The position numbers and the translations under genes were made by a program. 64,000 nucleotides of DNA from CAWKCE01 sp032127035 (GTDB lineage Bacteria > Actinomycetota > Actinomycetes > JAHEKZ01), in the NCBI GenBank assembly GCA_963848085.1, contig CAWKCE010000004.1, positions 1 through 64,000 of the forward strand, in the 5' to 3' direction. Of the stretch, positions 7,121 through 17,051 are shown piece by piece. The stretch's first letter is position 1. Each line of letters begins with the position of its first letter. Under the pieces are notes generated by a model. The model had not been told where the DNA came from, did no database searches, and saw only the letters and a list, made by a program, of their open reading frames with translations.

Positions 7121-9745
7121 CTAGGCGGGCGGGGCTGGAGGGGCTGGCGGGGCCGGGAGGGCGTCCGGAGGTGCGAGGGTCACCGACACGCCCGGCTCAT
7201 CGGAGTCGCCGGCCGCGAACGTCAGGTCGCCCACGATCCGGCCGGAGGCTCGCAGGTCGTCGGCTGCCCGCTCGGCCAGCGCCGCGTCCGGGCCGGACAC
7301 CCGCGCCGCCGCCAGCTCGGTGCGCATCGACACCTTGTTCTCGCTCTTGACCTTCCGCAGCTGGGACAGCACGCGCCCCGCCGCGTCCAGCACCGCAGAG
7401 TCGCCGTCACCGGCGATGGCACGCACGTCGTCGGCCGACGGCCAGACCGTGCGGTGGATGCTCCCCTCCTGCCACCACGACCAGACCTCCTCGGTGACGA
7501 ACGGCAGCACCGGGGCGAACAGCCGGTGGATCACCGACATCGCCGTGGCGAGGGTGACACGAGCCGAGCGGGCGGCGGCGTCGCCGCGTCCGCCGTACGC
7601 GCGCTCCTTGACCAGCTCGAGGTAGTCGTCGGTGAACGACCAGAAGAACGTCTCCGCCGACTCCAGTGCCCGCGTGTAGTTGTAGTCGTCGAAGGACCGA
7701 GTCGCGTCCTCGACGACGTCGGCCAGCCGCGCAAGGAGCGCGCGGTCGATCGGCTCGGTCACAGCTGAGGCGTCGAACGCCAGCGCCGGCCCGACCCCCA
7801 CGCCGAAGACGAACTTGCTGGCATTCAGGATCTTGATCGCCAGCCGTCGGCCGATCTTCATCTGGCCGATGTCGAAGGCGGTGTCGGTGCCCGGACGTCC
7901 GCTCGCCGCCCAGTACCGCAGGGCGTCCGAACCGTGCTCCTCGAGCATCGCCGCGGGTGTGACGACGTTCCCCTTCGACTTGGCCATCTTCTTGCGGTCG
8001 GGGTCGAGGATCCAGCCGGAGATGGCGGCGTCAGTCCACGGCAGCGTTCCGAACTCGGCGTCGGCCCGCACCACGGTGGAGAACAGCCAGGTGCGGATGA
8101 TCTCGTGCGCTTGCGGACGCAGGTCCATCGGGAAGACGCGCTGGAACAGGTCGTCGTCGATCGTCCACTTGCCGGCGATCTCCGGCGACAGCGACGACGT
8201 CGCCCAGGTGTCCATCACGTCCGGGTCGCCCGCGAACCCGCCGGCGACGCCCCGCTGGTCCTCGGTGAACCCGGCGGGGGTGTCGGACTGCGGGTCGATC
8301 GGCAGCTGGTCGTCCTCCGGCAGCAGAGGCTGGTCGTACCGCGGCTCGCCGTTGGCGTCGAGCTCGTACCACAGCGGGAAAGGCACCCCGAAGAACCGCT
8401 GCCGGGAGATGAGCCAGTCGCCGTTGAGGCCGGAGACCCAGTTCTGGTAGCGGATCTCCATGTTCGACGGGTGCCAGCGCAGCTCGGCGCCGCGCGCGAG
8501 CAGGCGCTCGCGCAGGAGCTGGTCACGCCCCCCGTTGCGCAGGTACCACTGCCGCGTCGTCACGATCTCGAGGGGCTTGTCGCCCTTCTCGAAGAACTTG
8601 ACCGGGTGCTTCACCGGCCTCACGTCCCCGACCAGGTCCCCGGACTCGCGCAGCATCTCCACGATGGTCTGCTTGGCGGTGAACGCGGTGGAGCCGGCCA
8701 GCCGGGCATACGCCGTCCTGGCGGGTTCGGACTCCAGGCCGCCGGGTGCCTCGGCCAGGATGCGGCCGTCCCAGCCGATAATCGGCCGGGTGGGCAGGTC
8801 CAGCTCCCGCCACCACGTGACGTCGGTGAGGTCGCCGAAGGTGCACACCATGGCGGCGCCGGTGCCCTTCTCCGGGTCGGCCAGCGGGTGAGCCACCACC
8901 GGAACGTCGACGCCGAACAGCGGGGACCGCACCGTGGTGCCGAACAGGGGCTGGTACCGCTCGTCATCCGGGTGGGCAACCAGTGCCACGCAGGCCGGGA
9001 TCAGCTCCGGCCGCGTGGTGTCGATCGTCACGACCCCGCCGTCCGGTCGGTGGAAGGTCACCGCGTGGTAGGCGCCGTCACGTTCCCGGTCCTCGAGCTC
9101 GGCCTGGGCGACCGCGGTGCGGAAGGTGACATCCCACAGAGTGGGTGCCTCGGCCTGGTAGGCCTCCCCCCGGGCCAGGTTGCGCAGGAAGGCACGCTGC
9201 GAGATGGCACGCGAGTTGTCGTCGATCGTCTGGTAGGTCATCGTCCAGTCGACGGACAGGCCGAGCTGCCGCCACAGGGCCTCGAAGACCTTCTCGTCCT
9301 CCACGGTCAGCTGCTCGCAGAGCTCCACGAAGTTCCGTCGCGAGATCGGCAGCTGCTGCTTGCCAGGCTCGTCTGGGGGAGTGAACGAGGAGTCGTACGG
9401 CAGCGACGGGTCGCACCGCACGCCGAAGAAGTTCTGCACCCTGCGCTCGGTGGGAAGCCCGTTGTCGTCCCACCCCATCGGGTAGAAGACCTCTTTGCCT
9501 TGCATGCGCTGGTAGCGCGCGATGGTGTCCGTGTGGGTGTAGGAGAAGACGTGGCCGACATGCAGGGCGCCGCTGACGGTCGGAGGCGGGGTGTCGATCG
9601 AGTAGATCTGCTCCCGAGTCTTGGTCCGGTCGAACCGATAGACCCCCTGCTCCTCCCATACCTGAGCCCACTTCGCCTCGAGACCCTCGATCGTGGGCTT
9701 CTCAGGCATGCGGGCCGACGTCTGGTCGGGCGGGGACTGGTCCAT
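7121..9745 (-). CDS. valS: Valine--tRNA ligase
   Basis: An 874-aa class I aminoacyl-tRNA synthetase that charges tRNA-Val. HVGH (residues 62-65) is the HIGH motif and KMAKS (about 585-589) the KMSKS motif. The inserted editing domain lies between. The C-terminus is short and shows no long coiled coil like that of E. coli ValS, suggesting the shorter synthetase subtype. It ends in an Ala/Pro tail (PAPPAPPAPPA). The start is ATG at 9745 because TACGAT (9754-9759, minus strand) lies exactly 8 nt upstream, giving a leaderless mRNA. A longer reading frame upstream runs over the folC promoter and is not homologous. Divergent from folC, convergent with clpX. Confidence 0.97.
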   Translation of the reverse strand: MDQSPPDQTSARMPEKPTIEGLEAKWAQVWEEQGVYRFDRTKTREQIYSIDTPPPTVSGALHVGHVFSYTHTDTIARYQRMQGKEVFYPMGWDDNGLPTERRVQNFFGVRCDPSLPYDSSFTPPDEPGKQQLPISRRNFVELCEQLTVEDEKVFEALWRQLGLSVDWTMTYQTIDDNSRAISQRAFLRNLARGEAYQAEAPTLWDVTFRTAVAQAELEDRERDGAYHAVTFHRPDGGVVTIDTTRPELIPACVALVAHPDDERYQPLFGTTVRSPLFGVDVPVVAHPLADPEKGTGAAMVCTFGDLTDVTWWRELDLPTRPIIGWDGRILAEAPGGLESEPARTAYARLAGSTAFTAKQTIVEMLRESGDLVGDVRPVKHPVKFFEKGDKPLEIVTTRQWYLRNGGRDQLLRERLLARGAELRWHPSNMEIRYQNWVSGLNGDWLISRQRFFGVPFPLWYELDANGEPRYDQPLLPEDDQLPIDPQSDTPAGFTEDQRGVAGGFAGDPDVMDTWATSSLSPEIAGKWTIDDDLFQRVFPMDLRPQAHEIIRTWLFSTVVRADAEFGTLPWTDAAISGWILDPDRKKMAKSKGNVVTPAAMLEEHGSDALRYWAASGRPGTDTAFDIGQMKIGRRLAIKILNASKFVFGVGVGPALAFDASAVTEPIDRALLARLADVVEDATRSFDDYNYTRALESAETFFWSFTDDYLELVKERAYGGRGDAAARSARVTLATAMSVIHRLFAPVLPFVTEEVWSWWQEGSIHRTVWPSADDVRAIAGDGDSAVLDAAGRVLSQLRKVKSENKVSMRTELAAARVSGPDAALAERAADDLRASGRIVGDLTFAAGDSDEPGVSVTLAPPDALPAPPAPPAPPA

Positions 9746-9753
9746 GGTCGCCC

Positions 9754-9759
9754 ATCGTA
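9754..9759 (-). promoter_or_regulatory. valS -10 box (leaderless)
   Basis: TACGAT on the minus strand is followed by 8 nt and then the valS ATG, so transcription would start at or next to the start codon. It lies back to back with the folC promoter. Confidence 0.6.
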
Positions 9760-9796
9760 GAGACGTCGGGCGCGGGGCGGCGCAGGCACGTGCACC

Positions 9797-9802
9797 TAGA
9801 CT
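9797..9802 (+). promoter_or_regulatory. folC -10 box (leaderless)
   Basis: TAGACT is followed by 8 nt and then GTG 9811. There is no ribosome-binding site in the 8-nt gap, which supports a leaderless folC transcript and the choice of GTG 9811 over GTG 9790. Confidence 0.6.
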
Positions 9803-9810
9803 CCGGCCCT

Positions 9811-11166
9811 GTGACAAGCCGCCAACCCGCACCCGACCCCGAAGCCCTGTCGGCGTTGGCTGAAGTTGAGGCTGAGCTCCTCCGTCGTGCGCCCGAGTCC
9901 GACATCCAGCCGACGCTGGACCCCATGCGTGACCTGATGCATCTGCTCGGGGACCCTCAGTCGACCTTCGCATCGGTCCACGTCGCGGGGACCAACGGGA
10001 AGACGTCCGTGACACGGATGGTCGAGCAGCTCCTTCTCACCATGGGGCTACGGACGGGACGCTTCACCAGTCCTCACCTGGTCTCGATACTCGAACGGAT
10101 TGCCTTGGACGGCGGCCCCGTCGCCCCCGAGCGCCTCGTGGCTGCCTGGGGAGAGGTGGCCCCACTTCTGCCCCTGGTGGAGGAACGCGACTCACGACCG
10201 TTGACGTACTTCGAGCTGGTCACCGCGCTCGCCTTCGTTGCGTTCGCCGATGCCCCGGTCTCGGTGGCGGCGGTCGAGGTCGGGCTCGGCGGAGTGTGGG
10301 ACGCGACCAACGTCGTCGACGCTCCGGTGGCCGTCGTGACCCCCGTTTCGCTCGATCACCAGGAGTGGCTGGGACACGACCTCGCGACGATCGCCTCCCA
10401 GAAGGCCGGGATCATCAAGCCAGGGGCATACGCGGTGCTGGCGTCTCAGGAACCCGCCGCAGGCGAGGTGCTGCTGGCGCATGCGGCCGACGTCGGGGCG
10501 ACGGTCGCCCGCGAGGGAGTCGACTTCGGGGTGGTCGAGCGCCGGGTGGCGGTCGGGGGGCAGGAGGTGTGGTTCCGAGGGACGTCCGGCACGTACGACG
10601 AGATCTTCCTGCCGCTGCACGGGCACCACCAGGCTCGGAACGCCGCGTGCGCGCTGGCAGCCGTTGAGGCGTTCCTTGGGGGCCAGGCGCTCGACGTCGA
10701 CCTGGTTCGGGAGGCGCTGGCGGCGGCAACCTCACCGGGTCGGCTGGAGGTGGTCCGGCGCTCGCCGACGGTGCTCGTGGACGCGGCGCACAACCCGGCC
10801 GGGGCGCGGGCGCTGGCCGAGGCGGTCGATGAGGCGTTCACGTTCGCCCGGCTGGTGGGAGTCGTGGGAGTGCTGGACGACAAGGACGCGCTCGGGGTGC
10901 TCGAAGCACTCGAGCCGGTGATGTACGAGGTCGTCGTGACGCGGTCGTCGTCACCGCGAGCCGTGCCGCCGGAGGAGCTGGCCCGGCTGGCGGAGGACGT
11001 GTTCGGTGCCGACCGGGTACGCACCGCTCCTGACCTGGCCACCGCCGTGGAGCTGGCTGTGCGCGCTGCCGAGGACCAGGGCGACCTCGCCGGCGCCGGC
11101 GTGCTGGTCACCGGGTCGGTCACCGTTGCGGGTGAGGCGCGGGAACTTCTGCGACCCCGAGCCTGA
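9811..11166 (+). CDS. folC: Bifunctional folylpolyglutamate synthase / dihydrofolate synthase
   Basis: A 451-aa Mur-ligase-family enzyme. It adds glutamate to dihydropteroate and to folates in one-carbon metabolism. The P-loop is GTNGKTS at residues 60-66, with the family Ser-rich FTSPHL motif just after. The central domain has DHQEWLG (the dihydrofolate synthase/FPGS signature His) and DAAHNPAGA, which marks the C-terminal domain. Start as set by the leaderless promoter. Followed after 17 bp by the DUF4233 gene, a usual actinobacterial folC-DUF4233-ndk trio. Confidence 0.96.
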   Translation: MTSRQPAPDPEALSALAEVEAELLRRAPESDIQPTLDPMRDLMHLLGDPQSTFASVHVAGTNGKTSVTRMVEQLLLTMGLRTGRFTSPHLVSILERIALDGGPVAPERLVAAWGEVAPLLPLVEERDSRPLTYFELVTALAFVAFADAPVSVAAVEVGLGGVWDATNVVDAPVAVVTPVSLDHQEWLGHDLATIASQKAGIIKPGAYAVLASQEPAAGEVLLAHAADVGATVAREGVDFGVVERRVAVGGQEVWFRGTSGTYDEIFLPLHGHHQARNAACALAAVEAFLGGQALDVDLVREALAAATSPGRLEVVRRSPTVLVDAAHNPAGARALAEAVDEAFTFARLVGVVGVLDDKDALGVLEALEPVMYEVVVTRSSSPRAVPPEELARLAEDVFGADRVRTAPDLATAVELAVRAAEDQGDLAGAGVLVTGSVTVAGEARELLRPRA

Positions 11167-11183
11167 GGGGCGAGACTTCTCCC

Positions 11184-11558
11184 ATGCGTGCGATTGCTGC
11201 CAGCGTTCTGGTCTTCGAGGCGCTCGTCGTCGCCCTGGCCATCCCGGTGGCGATCACCCTCAGCGACACCGATCCGGTCGCGGCCATCGTCGGGGGAGGG
11301 GTGGTCGCGCTCGCCTGTCTCCTGGTGGCGGGCATGCTTCGCCGGCCGCTGGGGTACCAGCTGGGCTGGGCGCTGCAGGTGGTGGTCGTGGCCACCGGCT
11401 TCGTGGTGCCGGCGATGTTCTTCCTGGGCGCGCTGTTCGCGCTGCTGTGGGGCGTCGGTCTGGCCGTGGGGCGCAAGGGGGAGCGCATCGAGGCCGAGCT
11501 CCGTGCCCAGGCCGACGCGGCGGACCCCGGACCCGGGGAGGCGGCCACGGCGGGCTAG
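11184..11558 (+). CDS. DUF4233 family membrane protein
   Basis: A 124-aa protein with four hydrophobic segments (about residues 3-26, 32-49, 57-77, 80-96) and a charged C-terminal tail (GRKGERIEAELRAQADAA). Family members sit between folC and ndk in many actinobacteria; no function has been assigned as far as I know. No clear ribosome-binding site before ATG 11184; 17 bp after folC suggests cotranscription. Confidence 0.85.
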   Translation: MRAIAASVLVFEALVVALAIPVAITLSDTDPVAAIVGGGVVALACLLVAGMLRRPLGYQLGWALQVVVVATGFVVPAMFFLGALFALLWGVGLAVGRKGERIEAELRAQADAADPGPGEAATAG

Positions 11559-11561
11559 GGT
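11556..11561 (+). promoter_or_regulatory. ndk -10 box (leaderless)
   Basis: TAGGGT overlaps the end of the DUF4233 gene and is followed by 8 nt and then ATG 11570, with no ribosome-binding site. ndk therefore probably has its own leaderless transcript in addition to read-through. Confidence 0.55.
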
Positions 11562-11569
11562 CTGCGCCC

Positions 11570-11977
11570 ATGAGCGAGCGCACCCTGGTACTGGTCAAGC
11601 CTGACGGCGTCCGTCGGGGCCTCGTCGGTGAGGTTCTGGCGCGCATCGAGCGCAAGGACTACTCCCTCGTCGCGATGGAGCTGCGCACCCTCGACCGGGC
11701 CACTGCGGAGGCGCACTACGGGGAGCATGCGGACAAGCCGTTCTTCGGCAGCCTGGTCGAGTTCATCACCTCGGGGCCACTGCTAGCCGCGGTGATCGAG
11801 GGCCCGGACGCGATCGAGGCCTGGCGCACGATGATGGGCGTCACCAACCCGATCAAGTCCGCTCCCGGCACGATTCGGGGCGACTTCGCCAATGTCATGA
11901 CCGAGAACCTGGTCCACGGATCCGACTCTTCGGAGTCGGCCGCTCGCGAGATCGGGCTGTTCTTCCCCTCCCTGTGA
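11570..11977 (+). CDS. ndk: Nucleoside diphosphate kinase
   Basis: A 135-aa cytoplasmic enzyme that transfers the gamma phosphate between NTPs and NDPs. The phosphorylated His is His116 in NLVHGSDS. KPDGVRRGLVGE at residues 10-21 is the nucleotide-binding start. Full length for the family. ATG chosen because the protein aligns from MSERTLVLVKPD and a -10 box stands 8 nt before it. Confidence 0.98.
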   Translation: MSERTLVLVKPDGVRRGLVGEVLARIERKDYSLVAMELRTLDRATAEAHYGEHADKPFFGSLVEFITSGPLLAAVIEGPDAIEAWRTMMGVTNPIKSAPGTIRGDFANVMTENLVHGSDSSESAAREIGLFFPSL

Positions 11978-12116
11978 CACCCCGAAGGCCCCGCTGAGGC
12001 TGCGGAACGGGCTTCGCGAGGCGCCACTGTGCGGTGTTTCGCCGCTAGGTCCGGGGCAGTGCGTCAATGCGCCGGAGGGGGTGGGGGGCTGGGGTTTCCG
12101 TGCGCGTGGGGGGTCC

Positions 12117-12191
12117 GGGTATCGTGGCGCGGGTATCGTGGGTCGGAACTTCCCTCGACCTGGAGCTTCCCTCGACCCGGAACTTCCCCTA
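12117..12191. repeat. Direct-repeat cluster upstream of mreB
   Basis: GGGTATCGTGG occurs at 12117-12127 and 12131-12141. It is followed by a 17-bp unit (GGAACTTCCCTCGACCT) repeated at 12145, 12162 and partly 12179, with one or two substitutions. The block ends about 25 bp before the mreB start. It fills much of the 239-bp gap after ndk and probably contains the mre promoter. The TATCGT inside the first repeats could be a -10 box. Confidence 0.7.
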
Positions 12192-12216
12192 GCACCCCCG
12201 GAAGGTCTTCTCCCGC

Positions 12217-13245
<1,029 letters not shown>

Positions 13246-13307
13246 CCTGACGTGCCGGACCAGGCGCGGTCGCTGCGCCCGGTCCCCGTTCACGCGACGT
13301 CACCACG

Positions 13308-14225
13308 ATGAGGGACAACCCGCGCACCCGCCTGGTGTTCGTGCTGTTGCTCCTCACCGCGTTCACTCTCATCACGCTGGACGCCCGCGGAGGCGGGACC
13401 TCGCTGCTGGACCGGCTGCGCGCTTCCACGCAGTCGGTCTTCGGGCCCATCGAGCGCGCCGCGGCGGCAGTCGTGCGACCAGTGTCGGACTTCGTCGATG
13501 GCGTCGGGTCCATCGGTGAGAACCAGCAGCGGATCAGCGAGCTCGAGCAGGAGAACGAGGCACTCGCCCTGGAGCTGCGCACGAGCGAGCTGGACCGCAA
13601 CCGGGCGCGCGAGCTGGACGAGCTGCTGGGTCTGGCTGCGATCGGCCAGTACCGGATCGTCCCCACCGAGGTCATCGCCGTCGGGTCGGCGCGCGGGTTC
13701 CTCCGGACCGTCACCATCGACGCCGGCTCGCGCGACGGGATCTCGGTGGACCTGACGGTCGTGAACGGGGACGGCCTGGTCGGTCGGGTGATCGAGGTGG
13801 GTTCCAGCACCGCGACCATCCTGCTGCTGACCGACCCGGAGTTCGTGGTCGGCGTGCGCATGGCCGGATCGATGGAGCTGGGGACGGTCCGGGGCGGAGC
13901 CGCCGGTCCGATGGGGCTAGAGCTGTTCAACCCTCAGGCTGATCTTCAGGTTGGTGACCTGATGGTGACCCTCGGGTCCCGCAACGGCCGGCCGTTCGTA
14001 CCCGGGGTGCCCGTGGGCACGGTGGTCAACGTCCGCTCGACACCGGGTGCGCTCACCCGGTCGGCGGACGTCCGGACCTTCGTGGACGTCACCACACTCG
14101 ACCTGGTCGGCGTGGTGGTGGAGCCGCCCCGTACCGACCCGCGTGACTCGCTGCTTCCCACGCCCACGCCGTCGCCGTCTGTCGGGTCGACCTCACCAAC
14201 CCCGTCGCCGTCCCCCACGCCGTGA
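13308..14225 (+). CDS. mreC: Rod shape-determining protein MreC
   Basis: A 305-aa membrane-anchored scaffold. One N-terminal transmembrane helix (about residues 8-25) is followed by a coiled coil (IGENQQRISELEQENEALALELR, residues ~66-88, then continuing). Two beta-barrel domains outside the membrane contain VVNGDGLVGRVIEV and LVTLGS-like motifs. The C-terminal ~25 residues are Pro/Thr/Ser-rich (PTPSPSVGSTSPTPSPSPTP), an extension beyond the usual fold. The GTGA overlap with mreD indicates coupled translation. Confidence 0.95.
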   Translation: MRDNPRTRLVFVLLLLTAFTLITLDARGGGTSLLDRLRASTQSVFGPIERAAAAVVRPVSDFVDGVGSIGENQQRISELEQENEALALELRTSELDRNRARELDELLGLAAIGQYRIVPTEVIAVGSARGFLRTVTIDAGSRDGISVDLTVVNGDGLVGRVIEVGSSTATILLLTDPEFVVGVRMAGSMELGTVRGGAAGPMGLELFNPQADLQVGDLMVTLGSRNGRPFVPGVPVGTVVNVRSTPGALTRSADVRTFVDVTTLDLVGVVVEPPRTDPRDSLLPTPTPSPSVGSTSPTPSPSPTP

Positions 14226-14740
14226 CCGTGCAACGCGTGGCGCTGGCCGCCGTCCTGCTGCTGACCGCGGCCATCGTGCAGGTCACCGTGGTGAACCCGC
14301 TCGACCTGCCCGGCGGGGGACCCGACCTGGTGCTCCTGGTCCTCATCCCGCTGGCGATGGTGCAGGGTCCGCTGTCGGGCGCCGTGACCGGCTTCCTCGC
14401 CGGGCTCATGGTCGACCTGGTGCCGCCGGCAGCCGGCCATGTGGGCAGCTGGGCGTTCGTGCTGTGCCTGGCGGGCTTTCTGGCCGGGCAGGTCCGGTTC
14501 GACTCCCGTCGGTCGGCGCTGCTGGTACTCGGAGTCGTCGCCGGGATGAGCGCGTTCGTCGTCCTGGCGCACGCCGGCATCGCCGTGCTGTTCGGAGAGG
14601 CCGACGTCGAGGGCCAAGAGCTCGTCAGCGTCACGGTGGGAACCGTTCTGTACGATCTGCTCCTGGCTCCGTTTGTGGTCCCGCCCATCATGGGGCTGGC
14701 TCGCCGGGCCGAGCCCGATCCGAGCCGGCTCGCCCTGTGA
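14222..14740 (+). CDS. mreD: Rod shape-determining protein MreD
   Basis: A 172-aa integral membrane protein with five to six hydrophobic segments covering most of its length and the charged end ARRAEPDPSRLAL. Partner of MreC in the elongasome. GTG 14222 overlaps the mreC stop by four bases. Divergent in sequence, as usual for MreD; the assignment rests on topology and position between mreC and a class B PBP. Confidence 0.92.
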   Translation: MTVQRVALAAVLLLTAAIVQVTVVNPLDLPGGGPDLVLLVLIPLAMVQGPLSGAVTGFLAGLMVDLVPPAAGHVGSWAFVLCLAGFLAGQVRFDSRRSALLVLGVVAGMSAFVVLAHAGIAVLFGEADVEGQELVSVTVGTVLYDLLLAPFVVPPIMGLARRAEPDPSRLAL

Positions 14741-14849
14741 CGGTCGCCACAGTCCGGACCGGGCCACCGTCCCCCGGCGGTGGAACCTCCCACTCGTCCA
14801 GCGCGTCTGTGGTGCGGGTGCCGTCCGCCGATCGATGTCTGGAGACCTT

Positions 14850-17051
14850 GTGAGTGACCGGTCGCGCATGCGCCTCCTGGTGCTGCAGGTCCTCATCTTC
14901 TCTCTGCTGGCGACACTGGTCGGCCGGCTGTGGTTCATGCAGGTGGTTGCTGGCGAGGAGTATGCGCAGGCCGCTTCGGACAACCGGATCCGCGAGGTCG
15001 TGACGCCGGCGGTGCGCGGGGTCATCCTCGATGCCCGAGGTCGGCCTCTCGTCCAGAACCGCACCACCCTGGTGGTGTCGGTGGACCGCTCGGTGCTGCT
15101 GGACCTGCCCGCAGACGGGGCGGCGGTGGTCCGGCGCCTCGCCAAGCTGCTCGGTACCACCCCGACCAAGCTGGACAAGAGCCTGACGCTGTGCGGAACC
15201 GACGGCGCACCCCCGCCTCCGGTGTGCTGGAACGGCTCGCCGTACCAGCCGATCCCGATCGCCGAGGACGCCGATCCACAGGTTGCATTGCAGATCATGG
15301 AGCGAGCGGAGGACTTCCCCGGCGTGACCGCCGAGATGCAGGCGATCCGGGACTACCCGGCGCCCTACGACGTCAACGCGGCGCAGATCCTGGGCTACCT
15401 CGGGCCGGTGACGGCCGAGGAGCTCGACCAGGCAGAGAGCCGGGTGGGACGCGGTGCCACGCTCAGCCGCACCGATCTAGTGGGCCGGGCTGGGATCGAG
15501 CAGGTCTACGACAAGTTCCTCCGGGGCAAACCGGGCGTCAAACAGCTGTCGGTCGACAGTGCCGGGAACGTGGTCGGAACGGTCTCGAACGTGGATCCGA
15601 GTCCTGGCAACTACCTGGTCACCAACATCGACGCGCGCGTCCAGTCTGTCGTCGAAGACGAGCTCCAGAAGGCCCTGCTGCTCGGGCGGTCCCAGTTCGA
15701 CGACAACACCGGCCGGTACTACCGGGCACAGACCGGTGCCGCGGTCGTGATGGAGGTCGACACCGGGCGGGTCGTTGCCATGGCAAGCACCCCGTCCTAC
15801 GACCCGTCGATCTGGGTCGGGGGCATCAGCAACCGCCAGTACCGCACGCTGAGCAGTCAGAAGGCCGGGACCCCGCTCATCAACCGGGCGATCCAGGGCC
15901 AGTACGCGCCTGCGTCGACGTGGAAGGTGGTGACGACCACGGCAGCGGTGAACGCCGGCTACTCGCTCTACGGCGCCTACGACTGCCCGAGCAGCCTGAC
16001 GATCGGCACCCAGGTCTTCAACAACTACGAGTCGTCGTCGTACGGCCCGATCAGCTTCGCCAAGGCGCTCGAGGTCTCCTGCGACACCGTCTTCTACCAG
16101 CTCGCGTACGACATGTGGCTACGCCAGGGCGGGCTGGACCCGAAGGCCGACGTGCCGGAGTGGATTGCCGACGCGGCGCGGGGGTACGGCTTCGGGGAGA
16201 CGACCGGCGTGGACCTCCCAGGCGAGGCGAGCGGACGCATCGCGGACCGGGAGTTCCGCCGGACCTACTACGCCGCCAACCGCGACTACTACTGCAACTT
16301 CCAGAAGGAAGCGCCGAAGGACCAGCAGACGGCCTACCTGGTCCGGTTTGCCCAGGAGTTCTGCCTCGACGGTGACCAGTTCCGTGCCGGCGACGCGGTG
16401 CTGTCCGCGATCGGGCAGGGCGACATGCTCAGCACCCCGTTGCAGATGGCTCGTGCCTATGCGGCCATTGCGAACGGGGGCACCCTCTACAAGCCACAGA
16501 TCGGCCGGGCCGTGATGTCGCCGAGTGGCGAGGTGGTCAAGGACTTCAAGCCCAAGGAGCAGGGCAAGCTCCCGGCGTCTCCAGAGACGATCAGCTACTT
16601 GCAGGACGCCCTCACCAGCGTGACCGCCACCGGGACGGCGGCCTGGAAGTTCGTGGGCTTCCCACTGGGCGAGATCCCGGTCGCGTCGAAGACCGGCACC
16701 GGCGAGGTCTACGGCCAGCAGACCACGTCGTGGTTTGCCTCCTACGCGCCGGCCGACAAGCCCGAGTACGTCGTGCTCATGATGGTCCCCGAGGGCGGCA
16801 CCGGATCGGGGACGTCCGCCCCGAGCGTCCGGCGCATCTACGAGGCTCTGTTCGGCATCAGCGGGTCGACCGTCAACCCGAAGACGGCCATCATCCCCGG
16901 CGGCAAGCCCATCCAGCAGCTGCCGGAGATCGACGCGGACGGCACGATCCAGCAGCCCAAGGACGACGGACTCCCCGGCAACCAGGTGCCCGGCATCCCG
17001 GCGACCAGCTCGACCAAGACCAAGCAGAGCCGGCGCCGGGCTCGCCCATGA
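14850..17051 (+). CDS. mrdA: Penicillin-binding protein 2 (peptidoglycan D,D-transpeptidase)
   Basis: A 733-aa class B PBP. It has a short cytoplasmic tail and one transmembrane helix (about residues 8-27). The PBP dimerisation domain contains TPAVRGVILDARGRPL. The transpeptidase domain has SxxK at Ser356-Lys359 (STWK), SxN-type SCDT and KTG in VASKTGTGEVYG. The C-terminal ~60 residues are a Pro/Lys/Arg-rich tail. GTG 14850 is chosen for GGAG 5 nt upstream; ATG 14835 is in frame and possible. The stop overlaps rodA as ATGA. Acts with the glycosyltransferase RodA outside the membrane. Confidence 0.95.
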   Translation: MSDRSRMRLLVLQVLIFSLLATLVGRLWFMQVVAGEEYAQAASDNRIREVVTPAVRGVILDARGRPLVQNRTTLVVSVDRSVLLDLPADGAAVVRRLAKLLGTTPTKLDKSLTLCGTDGAPPPPVCWNGSPYQPIPIAEDADPQVALQIMERAEDFPGVTAEMQAIRDYPAPYDVNAAQILGYLGPVTAEELDQAESRVGRGATLSRTDLVGRAGIEQVYDKFLRGKPGVKQLSVDSAGNVVGTVSNVDPSPGNYLVTNIDARVQSVVEDELQKALLLGRSQFDDNTGRYYRAQTGAAVVMEVDTGRVVAMASTPSYDPSIWVGGISNRQYRTLSSQKAGTPLINRAIQGQYAPASTWKVVTTTAAVNAGYSLYGAYDCPSSLTIGTQVFNNYESSSYGPISFAKALEVSCDTVFYQLAYDMWLRQGGLDPKADVPEWIADAARGYGFGETTGVDLPGEASGRIADREFRRTYYAANRDYYCNFQKEAPKDQQTAYLVRFAQEFCLDGDQFRAGDAVLSAIGQGDMLSTPLQMARAYAAIANGGTLYKPQIGRAVMSPSGEVVKDFKPKEQGKLPASPETISYLQDALTSVTATGTAAWKFVGFPLGEIPVASKTGTGEVYGQQTTSWFASYAPADKPEYVVLMMVPEGGTGSGTSAPSVRRIYEALFGISGSTVNPKTAIIPGGKPIQQLPEIDADGTIQQPKDDGLPGNQVPGIPATSSTKTKQSRRRARP

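Noticed and set aside
7934..9760. 608-codon open frame antisense to valS
   Set aside because: Composition is typical of antisense frames in high-GC DNA, no domain is recognisable, and it lies wholly inside valS.
9746..10015. 90-residue N-terminal extension of valS
   Set aside because: It would cross the folC promoter and start region, has no homology to ValS, and the leaderless promoter fits ATG 9745.
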